Positions 52,147-60,977 of a stretch of 64,000 bases of DNA are shown here, piece after piece. Source of the DNA: Mageeibacillus sp. UBA6980 (lineage in GTDB: Bacteria > Bacillota > Clostridia > Saccharofermentanales > Saccharofermentanaceae); the NCBI GenBank assembly GCA_002450095.1, contig DJYK01000001.1, forward strand, positions 1-64,000, written 5' to 3'. The notes beneath the pieces are model-generated. The model was not told the origin of the DNA, did no database searches, and saw only the letters and a program-made list of their open reading frames with translations. The position numbers and the translations under genes were made by a program. Each line of letters opens with the position of its first letter. The stretch's first letter is position 1.

Positions 52147-52162
52147 AATCTTCGAAGATTTT
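52145..52162. repeat. 18-base perfect palindrome
   Basis: AAAATCTTCGAAGATTTT spans the end of the flavoprotein gene and the start of the next leader. It could be a weak terminator or an mRNA processing hairpin ahead of the dCMP deaminase ribosome-binding site. Confidence 0.4.
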
Positions 52163-52181
52163 ATTTAAGGGAGGGTTCCCT

Positions 52182-52667
52182 ATGTCTGAGAAGAGGTCTG
52201 ACTATATCACTTGGGACGAGTATTTTATGGGCGTCGCCGAGCTTGCATCACAGAGGAGCAAGGACCCGAATACACAGGTCGGCGCCTGTATCGTCAACTC
52301 CGATAACATGATAGTTTCTGTAGGATACAACGGACTTCCCGCAGGCTGCTCCGATGATGATTTCCCGTGGGCAAGGGAAGGCGAGGTCTACGATACCAAA
52401 TACGCTTATGTATGCCACGCAGAGCTCAATGCGATATTGAATTCCGGTACGGGTGATCTTCGCGGGACTCGCGTTTACGTAACTTTGTTTCCCTGTGAAG
52501 GCTGTACAAAGGCTCTTATTCAGAAGGGCATAAAAGAGATAATATATGCCGATGACAAATACCACGATCTGCCGGCAACGATGGCTGCGAGAAGGATGCT
52601 CGATGCTGCCGGAGTCAAATATACGAAGTATGAACCGACCGGTCGCAAGATTGAGATCGACGTTTGA
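52182..52667 (+). CDS. Deoxycytidylate (dCMP) deaminase
   Basis: A 161-residue zinc deaminase that converts dCMP to dUMP for thymidylate synthesis. The zinc and proton-shuttle motif CHAELNAI (about residue 82) and the second ligand pair PCEGCTKAL (about 107) are intact. The start is at 52182, after AAGGGAGGG, not the upstream in-frame codon at 52140. ComEB-like proteins of Firmicutes share this fold. Confidence 0.93.
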   Translation: MSEKRSDYITWDEYFMGVAELASQRSKDPNTQVGACIVNSDNMIVSVGYNGLPAGCSDDDFPWAREGEVYDTKYAYVCHAELNAILNSGTGDLRGTRVYVTLFPCEGCTKALIQKGIKEIIYADDKYHDLPATMAARRMLDAAGVKYTKYEPTGRKIEIDV

Positions 52668-52684
52668 TATCAAGGAGGAAGAAG

Positions 52685-54007
52685 ATGGGCGAGGTCAAGA
52701 CATTCATCTGGGATGAGAAGAACGAGTGTATGGAGGAGGCCGAGAGGCGCGAGCTGGTCGGCAAGAGACTTGTATCTGCCGTAAGAAGAACGTACGATAA
52801 TGTTCCCTATTACAGGAAGAAACTTGATAAGGCAGGAGTAAATCCCGATGACATAAAGTCACTCGATGACATAGAGAAGCTTCCTTTCTGTGACAAGCTG
52901 GACTTCAGGGACAACTATCCTTTCGGGACGCTTGCCGTGCCGATGGATCAGCTGGTAAGAATCCACGCCTCGTCCGGAACGACCGGCAAGATGAAGGTCG
53001 TAGGATATACGGCAAATGATGTTGACCTCTGGTCAGAGGCGCTCTGCAGGTGCTTTGCCATGTCTGGTATGCAGAAGGGCGATCTCGTACATATCGCTTA
53101 CGGTTACGGATTGTTCACCGGAGGCTTGGGCCCTCACTATGCATGTCAGAAGTTCGGTTCTGTCGCCATCCCGGTATCCGGAGGCAACACCGCAAGGCAG
53201 ATCCAGATCATCACGGAGTGGCAGCCGCAGGTCATTATGTGCACACCTACATATATGCTCCACATCATCGATACCATTGAGAAGAACGGCATAGATAAGT
53301 CTCTCGTCAAGCTTCGTTCCGGTATCTTCGGTGCCGAGGCATGGACTTCTGAGATGAAGGATCAGATCGAGGAAAGGATCGGTCTTAAGGCTTTTGATAT
53401 CTACGGTCTTACCGAGATCGTAGGCCCCGGCGTCGGTTGCTCCTGCGATTGCTGCAATGACCAGATCCACATCAATTCCGATCTGTTCTGGCCTGAGATC
53501 GTCGATCCCGAGACCGGTAAGGTCCTCCCCGAAGGAGAACTCGGAGAACTCGTATTCTCTTCGCTTCTTAAAGAGGGTGTGCCGATGATCCGATACAACA
53601 CACATGACCTTACCCGTATCCATTACGGCAAGTGTGCATGCGGAAGAACTACACCGAGGATCGATAAGATCACTGGTCGTGCGGACGACATGCTCATCAT
53701 AAGAGGCGTTAACGTATTCCCGACTCAGATCGAAGCAGCCGTCATGAAGTTCAAGGAAGTCCTTCCTCACTACATGATCTATGTTGACAGAATCAACAAC
53801 CTCGATGTCATCTCGGTTAAGATCGAGCTTAACCCCGATCTTATGTCTGATACGATGTCCGGTCTCGAGAGGCTTACCAAGGCTATTGAAGGCGAGATCG
53901 CGAGCATCACGGGAATCCATGCCAAGGTCCTTCTCGTAGAGCCGAGGTCGCTGCCGAGATCCGAAGGAAAGATGGTAAGAGTAATAGACAACAGATTTAA
54001 GAAGTAA
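52685..54007 (+). CDS. paaK: Phenylacetate-CoA ligase
   Basis: A 440-residue ANL-superfamily adenylate-forming ligase that activates aryl acids (phenylacetate or similar) with CoA. The P-loop region is HASSGTTGKMKVVGYT (about residue 95), then FDIYGLTEIVGPGVG, RIDKITGRADDMLIIRGVNV and the C-terminal SEGKMVRVID. The family is common in anaerobes as a link to amino-acid fermentation. The ATG at 52685 follows AAGGAGGAAGA. It ends five bases before the GH5 gene. Confidence 0.93.
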   Translation: MGEVKTFIWDEKNECMEEAERRELVGKRLVSAVRRTYDNVPYYRKKLDKAGVNPDDIKSLDDIEKLPFCDKLDFRDNYPFGTLAVPMDQLVRIHASSGTTGKMKVVGYTANDVDLWSEALCRCFAMSGMQKGDLVHIAYGYGLFTGGLGPHYACQKFGSVAIPVSGGNTARQIQIITEWQPQVIMCTPTYMLHIIDTIEKNGIDKSLVKLRSGIFGAEAWTSEMKDQIEERIGLKAFDIYGLTEIVGPGVGCSCDCCNDQIHINSDLFWPEIVDPETGKVLPEGELGELVFSSLLKEGVPMIRYNTHDLTRIHYGKCACGRTTPRIDKITGRADDMLIIRGVNVFPTQIEAAVMKFKEVLPHYMIYVDRINNLDVISVKIELNPDLMSDTMSGLERLTKAIEGEIASITGIHAKVLLVEPRSLPRSEGKMVRVIDNRFKK

Positions 54008-54011
54008 GAGA

Positions 54012-55970
54012 ATGAATAAGTTTATAAAAAAGGCTGTAGCAACAATAATCACCGCGAGCGCAATGCTCGCGGTGTTCTCGGTTAATCCGGCATTTACCGG
54101 CATCTTTGTATATGCGGATGCCGAAGGTTCGGTCGAGAACGTAAATACATGGGGGAACGGTGGACAGATAACCATAGATCTTTCGGGTTGTTCCGGATAC
54201 GGAACTATCGAGGTCGTGGTCGAATTCGAAGGCAGCGTAACATCGGCTTCAGGCTGGGGTTTTGATTCCTACGAGGTATCAGGCAACCGTGTAACCGCGA
54301 CGGTCTCCTCATCCGGAGCCAATTCATGGGCATTCGACGGTAATGTCGGGATACAGGTCGACGGTCAGGAGATAACCGATGCCGAATTGATCTCTGTCAC
54401 GGGATCCGGAACGGCATCATCTTCTTCCGGCAATACGGGTAACGGAGATGCCGGTCAGGGGGAGCCTTCGGAAGGGCGCACGGAAACCGTTGATTATTCC
54501 GGCATCGAGCTCGTTCAGGGAGACGACTGGCTTACGACCGACGGTGACAGGATAGTCGACATGAACGGCACAGAGGTCTGGCTTACGGGCTGCAACTGGT
54601 TCGGGTATAACACGGGAAGCAATATTTTCGACGGGGTGTGGGCCTGCAATATGAGGGAGGCTCTCGAGTCCATTGCCGACCACGGCTTTAATCTTCTGAG
54701 GATCCCGATGTCGGCCGAGCTTCTTCTTCAGTGGAAGAACGGCGAGTATCCCGAGGCCAATTACAACCATGCATATAATGCGGAGCTCGAGTCCATGAAC
54801 TCGCTCGAGATATTCGATTACGCCCTGGATATACTCGCGGCGAACGGAGTCAAGGTAATGATCGATATCCATTCTCTCCCGACCGATGCGATGGGACATA
54901 ACCTGCCTTTGTGGTACACGGATGAGTTTACGGTTGACGACTTCTATGAAGCTCTCGACTGGCTCTCGGCGAGGTATGCCGATAACGATACCATAATAGC
55001 CTACGACCTTAAGAACGAGCCACACGGCAAGGCCTCCGAGCCCGATCATGCGATCTGGAACGATTCCGAGGATGAGAATAACTGGAGGTTCGTTGCCGAG
55101 ACGGCGGGCAATATAATCCTCGACAATAACCCTCACGCCTTGATCGTAATAGAGGGTATTCAGATATATCCCATAGATCCGTCTTCCAATAACTTCACGT
55201 CGACGAACGACGAGGATTACTACAACTCCTGGTGGGGCGGCAACTTAAGAGCGGTTGCCGATTACCCGATCGACTTCGGTTCGCCCGAACGCAATGCACA
55301 GGTCGTCTATTCTCCTCACGATTACGGCCCCGCAGTCTATGCGCAGCCGTGGTTCGAGGGCGGTTTTACATACGAGTCCCTGTACGAAGACTACTGGCAC
55401 GATGCATGGCTCTATATAGATGAAGAAGGTATAGCGCCGCTTCTCATCGGTGAGTGGGGCGGCTTCATGTCCGGAGACAACCTTACATGGATGACCTATA
55501 TGCGTCAGCTGATCGCCGAGTATCATCTGAATCATACATTCTGGTGCTTCAATGCCAATTCCGGGGATACCGGCGGCCTTGTGACCGACGACTTTGTAAC
55601 TTGGGATCAGGAGAAATATGAGTTCGTAAGGGAAGTCCTCTGGCAGGATCAGGACGGAGCTTTTATCGGTCTCGACCATGTGATCGCCTTAGGTCAAAAC
55701 GGCATATGTTTAAGTGATTATTCCGGACTTGAGGCAGTTCCGGATCTCTCTTCCTCTGAAGGCACGGTCTCTTCTGAACATTCTGACGTTGTCGATCCTT
55801 CTTTGGAGAACGATCCCGCAGCTGCTGCCCTTAATGCCGGAACGCCTGAAGGCGGTTCATCTTCCGGAACCCTCGTTAAGGTCCTTCTCGGTACGGGTAT
55901 CGGGATCTTGGTGATTGCAGGCGGATTTCTGTTTTATAAACTAGGTGTTAATTCTTCGCGTAAAAAGTAA
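54012..55970 (+). CDS. Membrane-anchored GH5 endoglucanase with N-terminal binding module
   Basis: A 652-residue secreted enzyme. Signal peptide (residues 1-35), a beta-rich module of about 95 residues (NTWGNGGQITIDLS to AELISVTG), a Gly/Ser linker, then a GH5 catalytic domain (about 155-555) with YDLKNEPHG (acid/base Glu near 336) and IGEWGGF (nucleophile near 479). A Ser-rich spacer leads to a C-terminal membrane helix (TLVKVLLGTGIGILVIAGGF) and a basic tail. There is no LPXTG. It would cleave beta-1,4-glucans at the cell surface. Module similarity links it to the next gene. Confidence 0.9.
   Translation: MNKFIKKAVATIITASAMLAVFSVNPAFTGIFVYADAEGSVENVNTWGNGGQITIDLSGCSGYGTIEVVVEFEGSVTSASGWGFDSYEVSGNRVTATVSSSGANSWAFDGNVGIQVDGQEITDAELISVTGSGTASSSSGNTGNGDAGQGEPSEGRTETVDYSGIELVQGDDWLTTDGDRIVDMNGTEVWLTGCNWFGYNTGSNIFDGVWACNMREALESIADHGFNLLRIPMSAELLLQWKNGEYPEANYNHAYNAELESMNSLEIFDYALDILAANGVKVMIDIHSLPTDAMGHNLPLWYTDEFTVDDFYEALDWLSARYADNDTIIAYDLKNEPHGKASEPDHAIWNDSEDENNWRFVAETAGNIILDNNPHALIVIEGIQIYPIDPSSNNFTSTNDEDYYNSWWGGNLRAVADYPIDFGSPERNAQVVYSPHDYGPAVYAQPWFEGGFTYESLYEDYWHDAWLYIDEEGIAPLLIGEWGGFMSGDNLTWMTYMRQLIAEYHLNHTFWCFNANSGDTGGLVTDDFVTWDQEKYEFVREVLWQDQDGAFIGLDHVIALGQNGICLSDYSGLEAVPDLSSSEGTVSSEHSDVVDPSLENDPAAAALNAGTPEGGSSSGTLVKVLLGTGIGILVIAGGFLFYKLGVNSSRKK
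54050..54074 (+). promoter_or_regulatory. Strong hairpin within the GH5 signal-peptide codons
   Basis: CACCGCGAGC (54050-54059), GCAAT loop, GCTCGCGGTG (54065-54074): a perfect ten-base GC-rich stem, 38 bases after the start codon. There is no T-run, so it is not a standard terminator. It could slow early translation to aid export or control mRNA stability, or be codon coincidence in the Ala/Ser-rich signal. Confidence 0.45.
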
Positions 55971-56074
55971 ATATCAAAGCGGTTTAATTGAAAACGGGTA
56001 ACGGGGTTCGTATAATTTTATTATAAATAATATAAATAACTCGTCTTCGAAGTTTTTGGGAGGCTTAAGATTTG

Positions 56075-57559
56075 ATGTCCAGAACCATTTCTAGATGTTA
56101 TGCATTTTTGGTTGCAGTTGTATTTGCTTGTGTAGTCCTGATAGGGAATACGATTCCCGTAAATGCTGCTGCGAGCGTTGTTGTAGGTGACAGAAGAACC
56201 TGGGGCAACGGCGGAATGGTCGGAATTCAGATATCTAACGGTGTTCAGGGTGAGACGGTTACGGTTACGGTCAACGTGAGCGGCACTCTTACGAACGCTT
56301 CGAGCACTGCGGGAAGTGCATCTTTCTCCGGTAACACGATAACGGTCGTAGCTAATACATATAATCTCTATTGGCTCGGGGTCAGTTTCACGGGTGAGAA
56401 TCTTACAGGTTCGCCGTCCGTAAATATATCGATCTCCGGAGGAGCAACTCCCACACCGGAACCCGCGACGCCTACTCCGGTGCCTCCGACGGTCGCACCT
56501 ACGTCAGCACCCGTTCAGCCGACGGCTGCTCCGGTGCAGCCAACATCGGCTCCTGCTCAGGTGACACCTACATCGGCGCCTGCTCCCGTTAACCCGGACC
56601 CTGCGGTTCCTGCTTCCACAACTGCGGCTACACAGGCTCCTGCTCAGGCAGCTGATCCGGCTGTTGTTCAGCCCGATCCCGGTGTTCCCGCTGCCGTTCA
56701 GCCGGCACCTGCAGGAGGCGGAGAAGTGGCTCCTGCTCCTGTCGTTGCTCCTGAACAGGTTCCCACAGCCGATACCGTTCCCGCAACCGAACCGGTTGAG
56801 GCGGTTCCTGTCGTTAACAACGATAACAGTAACAGCGGCAACGGCGGAAATAACAATGCGCAGGCAACTGCTCCCGCCGATGAGGAGACTGAACCTGTAG
56901 ATACTCCCGAGACAGAGCCGACTGAAGAGACGACGGTTCCGATCGTAATCATGGATGCCGAGGGTAATCTTATAACCGTAACTCCCACGCCTACACCTTT
57001 CCCTATGATGAGTGCGGGCAATCTTACATTTAACAACCGCGAAGTCGTATTTCCTTGGAAAGCGGTACTGATCAGCCTCTTTGTGATCGCCGTTCTCGGA
57101 ACGAGATATGCACTGTTGAAGATGAGAGGTCTTCGCGGATCATCTCTTGCATTGGAATTTATCCCCGGTGTATCGGATATTGCAGATAAACTTTCCCGCA
57201 GGGGCACCAAGATCGAGCAGCCCGTTCAAACTAAGAAGAACGATTATTCGACATCGACTTCCGCGAGAGCCGCTGAGGCAGCGCGTGAGGCACAGCAGGC
57301 CAGAGCGGAGTTAGCACAGGCAGCAAGGGAAAGAGCGGCGGCAGCCTCAACTGAAAGCGCCAACGGACTTAAGGCTCCGGTAAAGAGACCTTCATATGCA
57401 AGTATCAATCGCACTTCCGGGGTTCCTTCAGCTTCGGCAGGCGCGACCTCTCCTTCTGCCGGCAGTGCCGACAGACCTGTAAGCCGTCCGTCACCGTTTA
57501 AGAAGCCGGAATCAACCGGCCCGAGTGTTGATCCCAAGGATATAACCGGAGAAGGATAA
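56075..57559 (+). CDS. Binding-module, single-helix protein with cytoplasmic tail
   Basis: A 494-residue protein. Signal peptide (to about residue 33), a module similar to that of the GH5 enzyme (RRTWGNGGMVGIQISNGVQG, then SGNTITVVANTYNLYWLG, about 35-125), a long Pro/Thr/Ala linker (125-300), one membrane helix (WKAVLISLFVIAVLGTRYAL, near 329-348), and a cytoplasmic tail rich in Ala/Arg helix and low complexity. The tail contains NGLKAPVKRP and SPFKKPES, motifs repeated in the protein at 57795. It follows the GH5 gene after about 105 bases with its own GGGAGG. Confidence 0.75.
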   Translation: MSRTISRCYAFLVAVVFACVVLIGNTIPVNAAASVVVGDRRTWGNGGMVGIQISNGVQGETVTVTVNVSGTLTNASSTAGSASFSGNTITVVANTYNLYWLGVSFTGENLTGSPSVNISISGGATPTPEPATPTPVPPTVAPTSAPVQPTAAPVQPTSAPAQVTPTSAPAPVNPDPAVPASTTAATQAPAQAADPAVVQPDPGVPAAVQPAPAGGGEVAPAPVVAPEQVPTADTVPATEPVEAVPVVNNDNSNSGNGGNNNAQATAPADEETEPVDTPETEPTEETTVPIVIMDAEGNLITVTPTPTPFPMMSAGNLTFNNREVVFPWKAVLISLFVIAVLGTRYALLKMRGLRGSSLALEFIPGVSDIADKLSRRGTKIEQPVQTKKNDYSTSTSARAAEAAREAQQARAELAQAARERAAAASTESANGLKAPVKRPSYASINRTSGVPSASAGATSPSAGSADRPVSRPSPFKKPESTGPSVDPKDITGEG

Positions 57560-57738
57560 TGGGTCTCAAGGATATCTTCGCGAAGTTTTCCGGAAAGGAT
57601 AAGAAGGCAGAGGATGTATCCGATGAGGATAAGCCCGTAGTGGTCAACGGTTATCTTCAGACGTCGAATACCAAAGTAATCCGTCCCGTGTACTCGAACA
57701 CGGCAGAAGGAAGAAAAGCCCGTAAAAATGATTCTTAA
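57559..57738 (+). CDS. 59-residue basic protein with amphipathic N-terminus
   Basis: A small frame whose ATG overlaps the stop of the previous gene by one base (TAATG), a sign of coupling. MGLKDIFAKFSGKDKKAED begins with an amphipathic helix, like membrane-surface anchors; the rest is charged and probably disordered (VIRPVYSNTAEGRKARK). I recognise no family. Its position between the two motif-sharing proteins suggests a shared function. Confidence 0.65.
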   Translation: MGLKDIFAKFSGKDKKAEDVSDEDKPVVVNGYLQTSNTKVIRPVYSNTAEGRKARKNDS

Positions 57739-57794
57739 AACCAACTAATGCTGTATAATAGATATATAGTATTCAAGTGAGGTTGTATTCGAAC

Positions 57795-59021
57795 GTGATT
57801 AGCAGCGGAACCCCTGAAAGAAGAAAACCGGTACCGAGAGTTCCAAGGGCCGGGCGAGACAACAAGTCGACGATGAATCGCCCCGATTCTTCGAGCCTTA
57901 ACTCCAATGCTGAAGCTACTGCCGCAGCCAAGCTTTTCGCGATGAAGCAGGCGGAAGAGCAGGAATTCAAGCCTGCGATAGCAACCGGGTTCATTCCTCC
58001 CGTTGTCGAGAAGTCTTCTTATGAAGAAGATCATGTATCTCCCTTTAAGGCCGCTCCCAAGGCTCCGATCAAGCGCCCGAAGGGTATTTCGAATGTTGCA
58101 TTAGGTCAGGAGGAAGAAGTCAGGGAGACCGAGGCGGCTCCTGTTGATGACGCCCCTCAGATAGCAAGGTTTATACCGATCCCTGTTGTCGAGACACCTA
58201 AGTCTCCTTTTGCTCCCATAGGACAGAATAACAATTCCGCGAACGGGCTTAAGGCTCCGATCAAGCGTCCGAAGGGTATTTCGAATGTTGCATTAGGTCA
58301 GGAGGAAGAAGTCAGGGAGACCGAGGCGGCTCCTGTTGATGACGCCCCTCAGATAGCAAGGTTTATACCGATCCCTGTTGTCGAGACACCTAAGTCTCCT
58401 TTTGCTCCCATAGGACAGAATAACAATTCCGCGAACGGGCTTAAGGCTCCGATCAAGCGTCCGCCGTCGGCTTCCGTAAACCACGCGGCGGCTATGAAGG
58501 AAGAGGAAGAGAAGGCTCAGAAGGCCGCATCTTCTCCGTTTAAGAAGGCTCCGTCACAGGAACCCGCGAACAGGCCCGTCAAGACTTCGGAGAAGACTTT
58601 TATTCCGCTTGCACCCGTACCGTTCTATGAGAAACCCGTAGCCAATCCTTTTGCGGCCGCTCCGGCATCAAAGACTTCTGTCGAACAGGAACCCTATGGT
58701 AGCACGGCGGTTAAGAAGCCTGTCTGGACAACCGCTGCGTATACATCAGATAACAAGATAGATGCGTTCAAGCATAATGTTGCTCCCGTTGAGAAGGAGA
58801 GCGAAGAGCCCGAGATCCCGGTATCAGGATCCGCGGCAGAGACTTTTGAGAGCACTTCCGACAATTCTTCCGAGGTAACAGATACCAGACCCATCTGGGA
58901 GAGAAGTCCCATAGAGAATATCGAGGAGATTATCGAAGAGGAAGATGCTTCCAACTCCGGCGGTGAGAAGAAGTCGAGATTGGACAGGATCATGGACGGA
59001 TTGAATCGTCCTCTGTTCTGA
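57795..59021 (+). CDS. Disordered repeat protein with KAPIKRP motifs
   Basis: A protein of about 408 residues, largely low-complexity, with no signal peptide or membrane helix. A unit FIPxPVVE...SPF...NGLKAPIKRP recurs about four times, and two copies of 64 residues are almost identical (DNA repeat 58059-58442). SPFKK and NRPV motifs match the tail of the membrane protein at 56075. The C-terminus (SRLDRIMDGLNRPLF) looks like a helix. GTG starts are possible at 57777 or 57795; the -10 TATAAT at 57754-57759 and GTGAGG favour 57795. A cytoplasmic scaffold is inferred. Confidence 0.7.
   Translation: MISSGTPERRKPVPRVPRAGRDNKSTMNRPDSSSLNSNAEATAAAKLFAMKQAEEQEFKPAIATGFIPPVVEKSSYEEDHVSPFKAAPKAPIKRPKGISNVALGQEEEVRETEAAPVDDAPQIARFIPIPVVETPKSPFAPIGQNNNSANGLKAPIKRPKGISNVALGQEEEVRETEAAPVDDAPQIARFIPIPVVETPKSPFAPIGQNNNSANGLKAPIKRPPSASVNHAAAMKEEEEKAQKAASSPFKKAPSQEPANRPVKTSEKTFIPLAPVPFYEKPVANPFAAAPASKTSVEQEPYGSTAVKKPVWTTAAYTSDNKIDAFKHNVAPVEKESEEPEIPVSGSAAETFESTSDNSSEVTDTRPIWERSPIENIEEIIEEEDASNSGGEKKSRLDRIMDGLNRPLF
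58059..58442 (+). repeat. Two tandem 192-base direct repeats in a coding region
   Basis: Units 58059-58250 and 58251-58442 read the same base for base, apart from a C/T change in the Arg codon of KRPKG (cgc versus cgt); a third partial unit begins at 58443 and diverges after KRP. Each unit encodes 64 residues in frame. The near identity means a recent duplication or gene conversion, and the array can expand or contract in steps of 64 residues. Confidence 0.95.
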
Positions 59022-59022
59022 T

Positions 59023-59784
59023 ATGAGCCGTATAGCGATAATTACCGGTGCTTCCTCCGGAATAGGGAAAGCGTTTGTCAAGGCGTTGCTTGAAGCTCCT
59101 GATTGTCCCGAGAGAATATGGATAACCGCGAGAAGGCTCGACAGGCTCGAGCAGATGTCATCTTTATCAGATAAGATAATCCCCATCAAGGCCGATCTTC
59201 TGACGCATGAGGGAATAGAAGTCATAAAGTCAAAGCTCGCCTCTGAGAAGCCGGAAGTCGCCTTATTGGTAAACAGCGCCGGAATGGGTCGAAGAGGCAA
59301 TATTGCCGATCGTGCATCCTCCGAGATCGAAGATGCCGTTAATCTTAACTGTATCTCTCTGTCGGTGTTATCAAGAGAAGTTCTTCCATATATGTCGTCC
59401 GGTTCAAGGATAATCAATATCGCATCCACTGCTGCGTTCCTGCCTCAACCGGGATTTACGGTATATGCAGCCTCGAAGTCATACGTAATATCATTTACCC
59501 GTGCGTTTGCACAGGAACTTAAAGGTACCGGTATCAAGGTTACAGCCGTTTGCCCCGGTCCCGTAAATACTGAATTCAACAGTTTGGCGACCGACGGTGC
59601 TTCATCCGAATTCACGGGATTCCGTAAGCTTGTAGCCGCAGATGCGGATAAGCTTGCCGCAGCCTCTCTTAAGGCATCCCGCAGAGGACGAGTTATGTTC
59701 GTCTACGGATTTTTCCAGAAGGCGCTTCACGTCGCATCGAAGTTGATCCCTGTCGGGCTGTTCCTTAAGATATTCTACAGATAA
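59023..59784 (+). CDS. Short-chain dehydrogenase/reductase (SDR)
   Basis: A 253-residue classical SDR. TGASSGIGKAF (residues 6-16) binds NAD(P); LVNSAGMGRRG corresponds to the NNAG motif; the catalytic pair is YAASKSY, with the Ser in NIASTAAF upstream; CPGPVNTEF follows. The substrate is unknown; proteins this similar to YqjQ/DltE-type SDRs often have a membrane-proximal C-terminal segment, as here (LIPVGLFLKIFY). It starts one base after the repeat-protein stop and ends overlapping the esterase ATG. Confidence 0.9.
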   Translation: MSRIAIITGASSGIGKAFVKALLEAPDCPERIWITARRLDRLEQMSSLSDKIIPIKADLLTHEGIEVIKSKLASEKPEVALLVNSAGMGRRGNIADRASSEIEDAVNLNCISLSVLSREVLPYMSSGSRIINIASTAAFLPQPGFTVYAASKSYVISFTRAFAQELKGTGIKVTAVCPGPVNTEFNSLATDGASSEFTGFRKLVAADADKLAAASLKASRRGRVMFVYGFFQKALHVASKLIPVGLFLKIFYR

Positions 59785-60977
59785 TGAAACTTAACGGCAT
59801 ATTCAAGGACAACATGGTTTTTCAGGCCGGGCGGAAGATCCGTGTATTCGGAATCTGTGATCCCGGCGATGCTATCAGTGTAAAATTGATCGACCAAGGT
59901 CTTATAATCTCTGAGTCTTCGTGCAACAGTAATGACGGATCATTTCTCGTCGAACTTCCTCCCCGGGACTACGGCGGACCGTACTCGGTTCGGATCTTTT
60001 CCGGGAACAGTGAACCTGTGATCTTAAACAATATCTATATAGGCGAGGTCTGGCTTGCAGGCGGACAGAGCAATATGGAGTATCCGCTAGGAAGATCCGA
60101 CAATGCCAAAGATGTAATTGCATCGTGTCCCGCGACGAATATTCATTTTTACAAGGTCCCCGTAACGGATAAGTACGATGCCGATACCGAAGACGGCAGT
60201 TCGTGGGTTCTGATCGACAATGAAACGTGCTATGACATGAGCGCGATTGCTTTCTATTTTGCCCGTATCCTGGAAGAGCATTTGGAAGACGCTCATATAG
60301 GCATCATAGGCTGTTACCTTGGAGGTACATCCATATCGTGCTGGCAGTCCCGGTCTTCGCTCGAGCGAACCTCTGAAGGAAGAGTATTCATAGACGAATA
60401 CGAATTGAAATGCCGCAACCGGAGTTCTAGTGAAGAGTATATTGAGGCTGAGAAAGAATATGCCGCGTCAGTCGAAGAATATGAGAACAGGGTGAAAGAG
60501 GCACTGTCTATTGATCCATTCATGACTTATCTCGAGGCGGATCAGCGAGTCGGAGCAGGTCCGTGGCCGCCCCCGGTCACTCCTCTGTCTATACGGCATC
60601 CCGGGTCGTTCTTTGACGGCATGGTATCGAGGATCTCGCCATTTTCAATTAGAGGTGTCATCTTCTATCAGGGCGAAGAGGATTCGGCTGAACACAGCAG
60701 CGAATATGCCGTTGTATTCAGAACACTCATCGAAGAGTGGCGCGATGTGTTTATGGATGAATATCTTCCGTTTATCTTCTGCAAACTCCCCGAGTTTATT
60801 GAAGGTGATATGAATTGGGATTCGCTTCAAAGACAGCAGGAGATCGTGGCCGATACGGTTCCCGGTGTTTATATGGCCGATCTTAAAGGACTCGGTGAGA
60901 TCGGTAACGTTCATCCGTCGGATAAGAGGTCTCCCGGCCTGATGCTCGTCGATATCGCATTGAAAAACATATATTGA
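59784..60977 (+). CDS. Sialate O-acetylesterase-like SGNH esterase
   Basis: A 397-residue carbohydrate esterase-type protein, without a signal peptide, so cytoplasmic. An N-terminal beta domain (MVFQAGRKIRVFGICDPGDA) leads into the SGNH-like domain with GQSNMEYPLGRSDNAK (nucleophile Ser near residue 95), YQGEED near 290 and a late HPSDK, the His of the catalytic Asp/His. It would deacetylate imported sugars or oligosaccharides. The ATG overlaps the SDR stop by one base (TAATG). Confidence 0.85.
   Translation: MKLNGIFKDNMVFQAGRKIRVFGICDPGDAISVKLIDQGLIISESSCNSNDGSFLVELPPRDYGGPYSVRIFSGNSEPVILNNIYIGEVWLAGGQSNMEYPLGRSDNAKDVIASCPATNIHFYKVPVTDKYDADTEDGSSWVLIDNETCYDMSAIAFYFARILEEHLEDAHIGIIGCYLGGTSISCWQSRSSLERTSEGRVFIDEYELKCRNRSSSEEYIEAEKEYAASVEEYENRVKEALSIDPFMTYLEADQRVGAGPWPPPVTPLSIRHPGSFFDGMVSRISPFSIRGVIFYQGEEDSAEHSSEYAVVFRTLIEEWRDVFMDEYLPFIFCKLPEFIEGDMNWDSLQRQQEIVADTVPGVYMADLKGLGEIGNVHPSDKRSPGLMLVDIALKNIY

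Noticed and set aside
53033..54175. 380-residue open frame on the minus strand
   Set aside because: It is antisense to the phenylacetate-CoA ligase, which has clear motifs and a start site; the frame's protein is featureless.
56450..57000. Pro/Thr/Ala repeats as a DNA repeat element
   Set aside because: They encode an extracellular linker; the codons vary, so it is protein low complexity rather than a DNA element.
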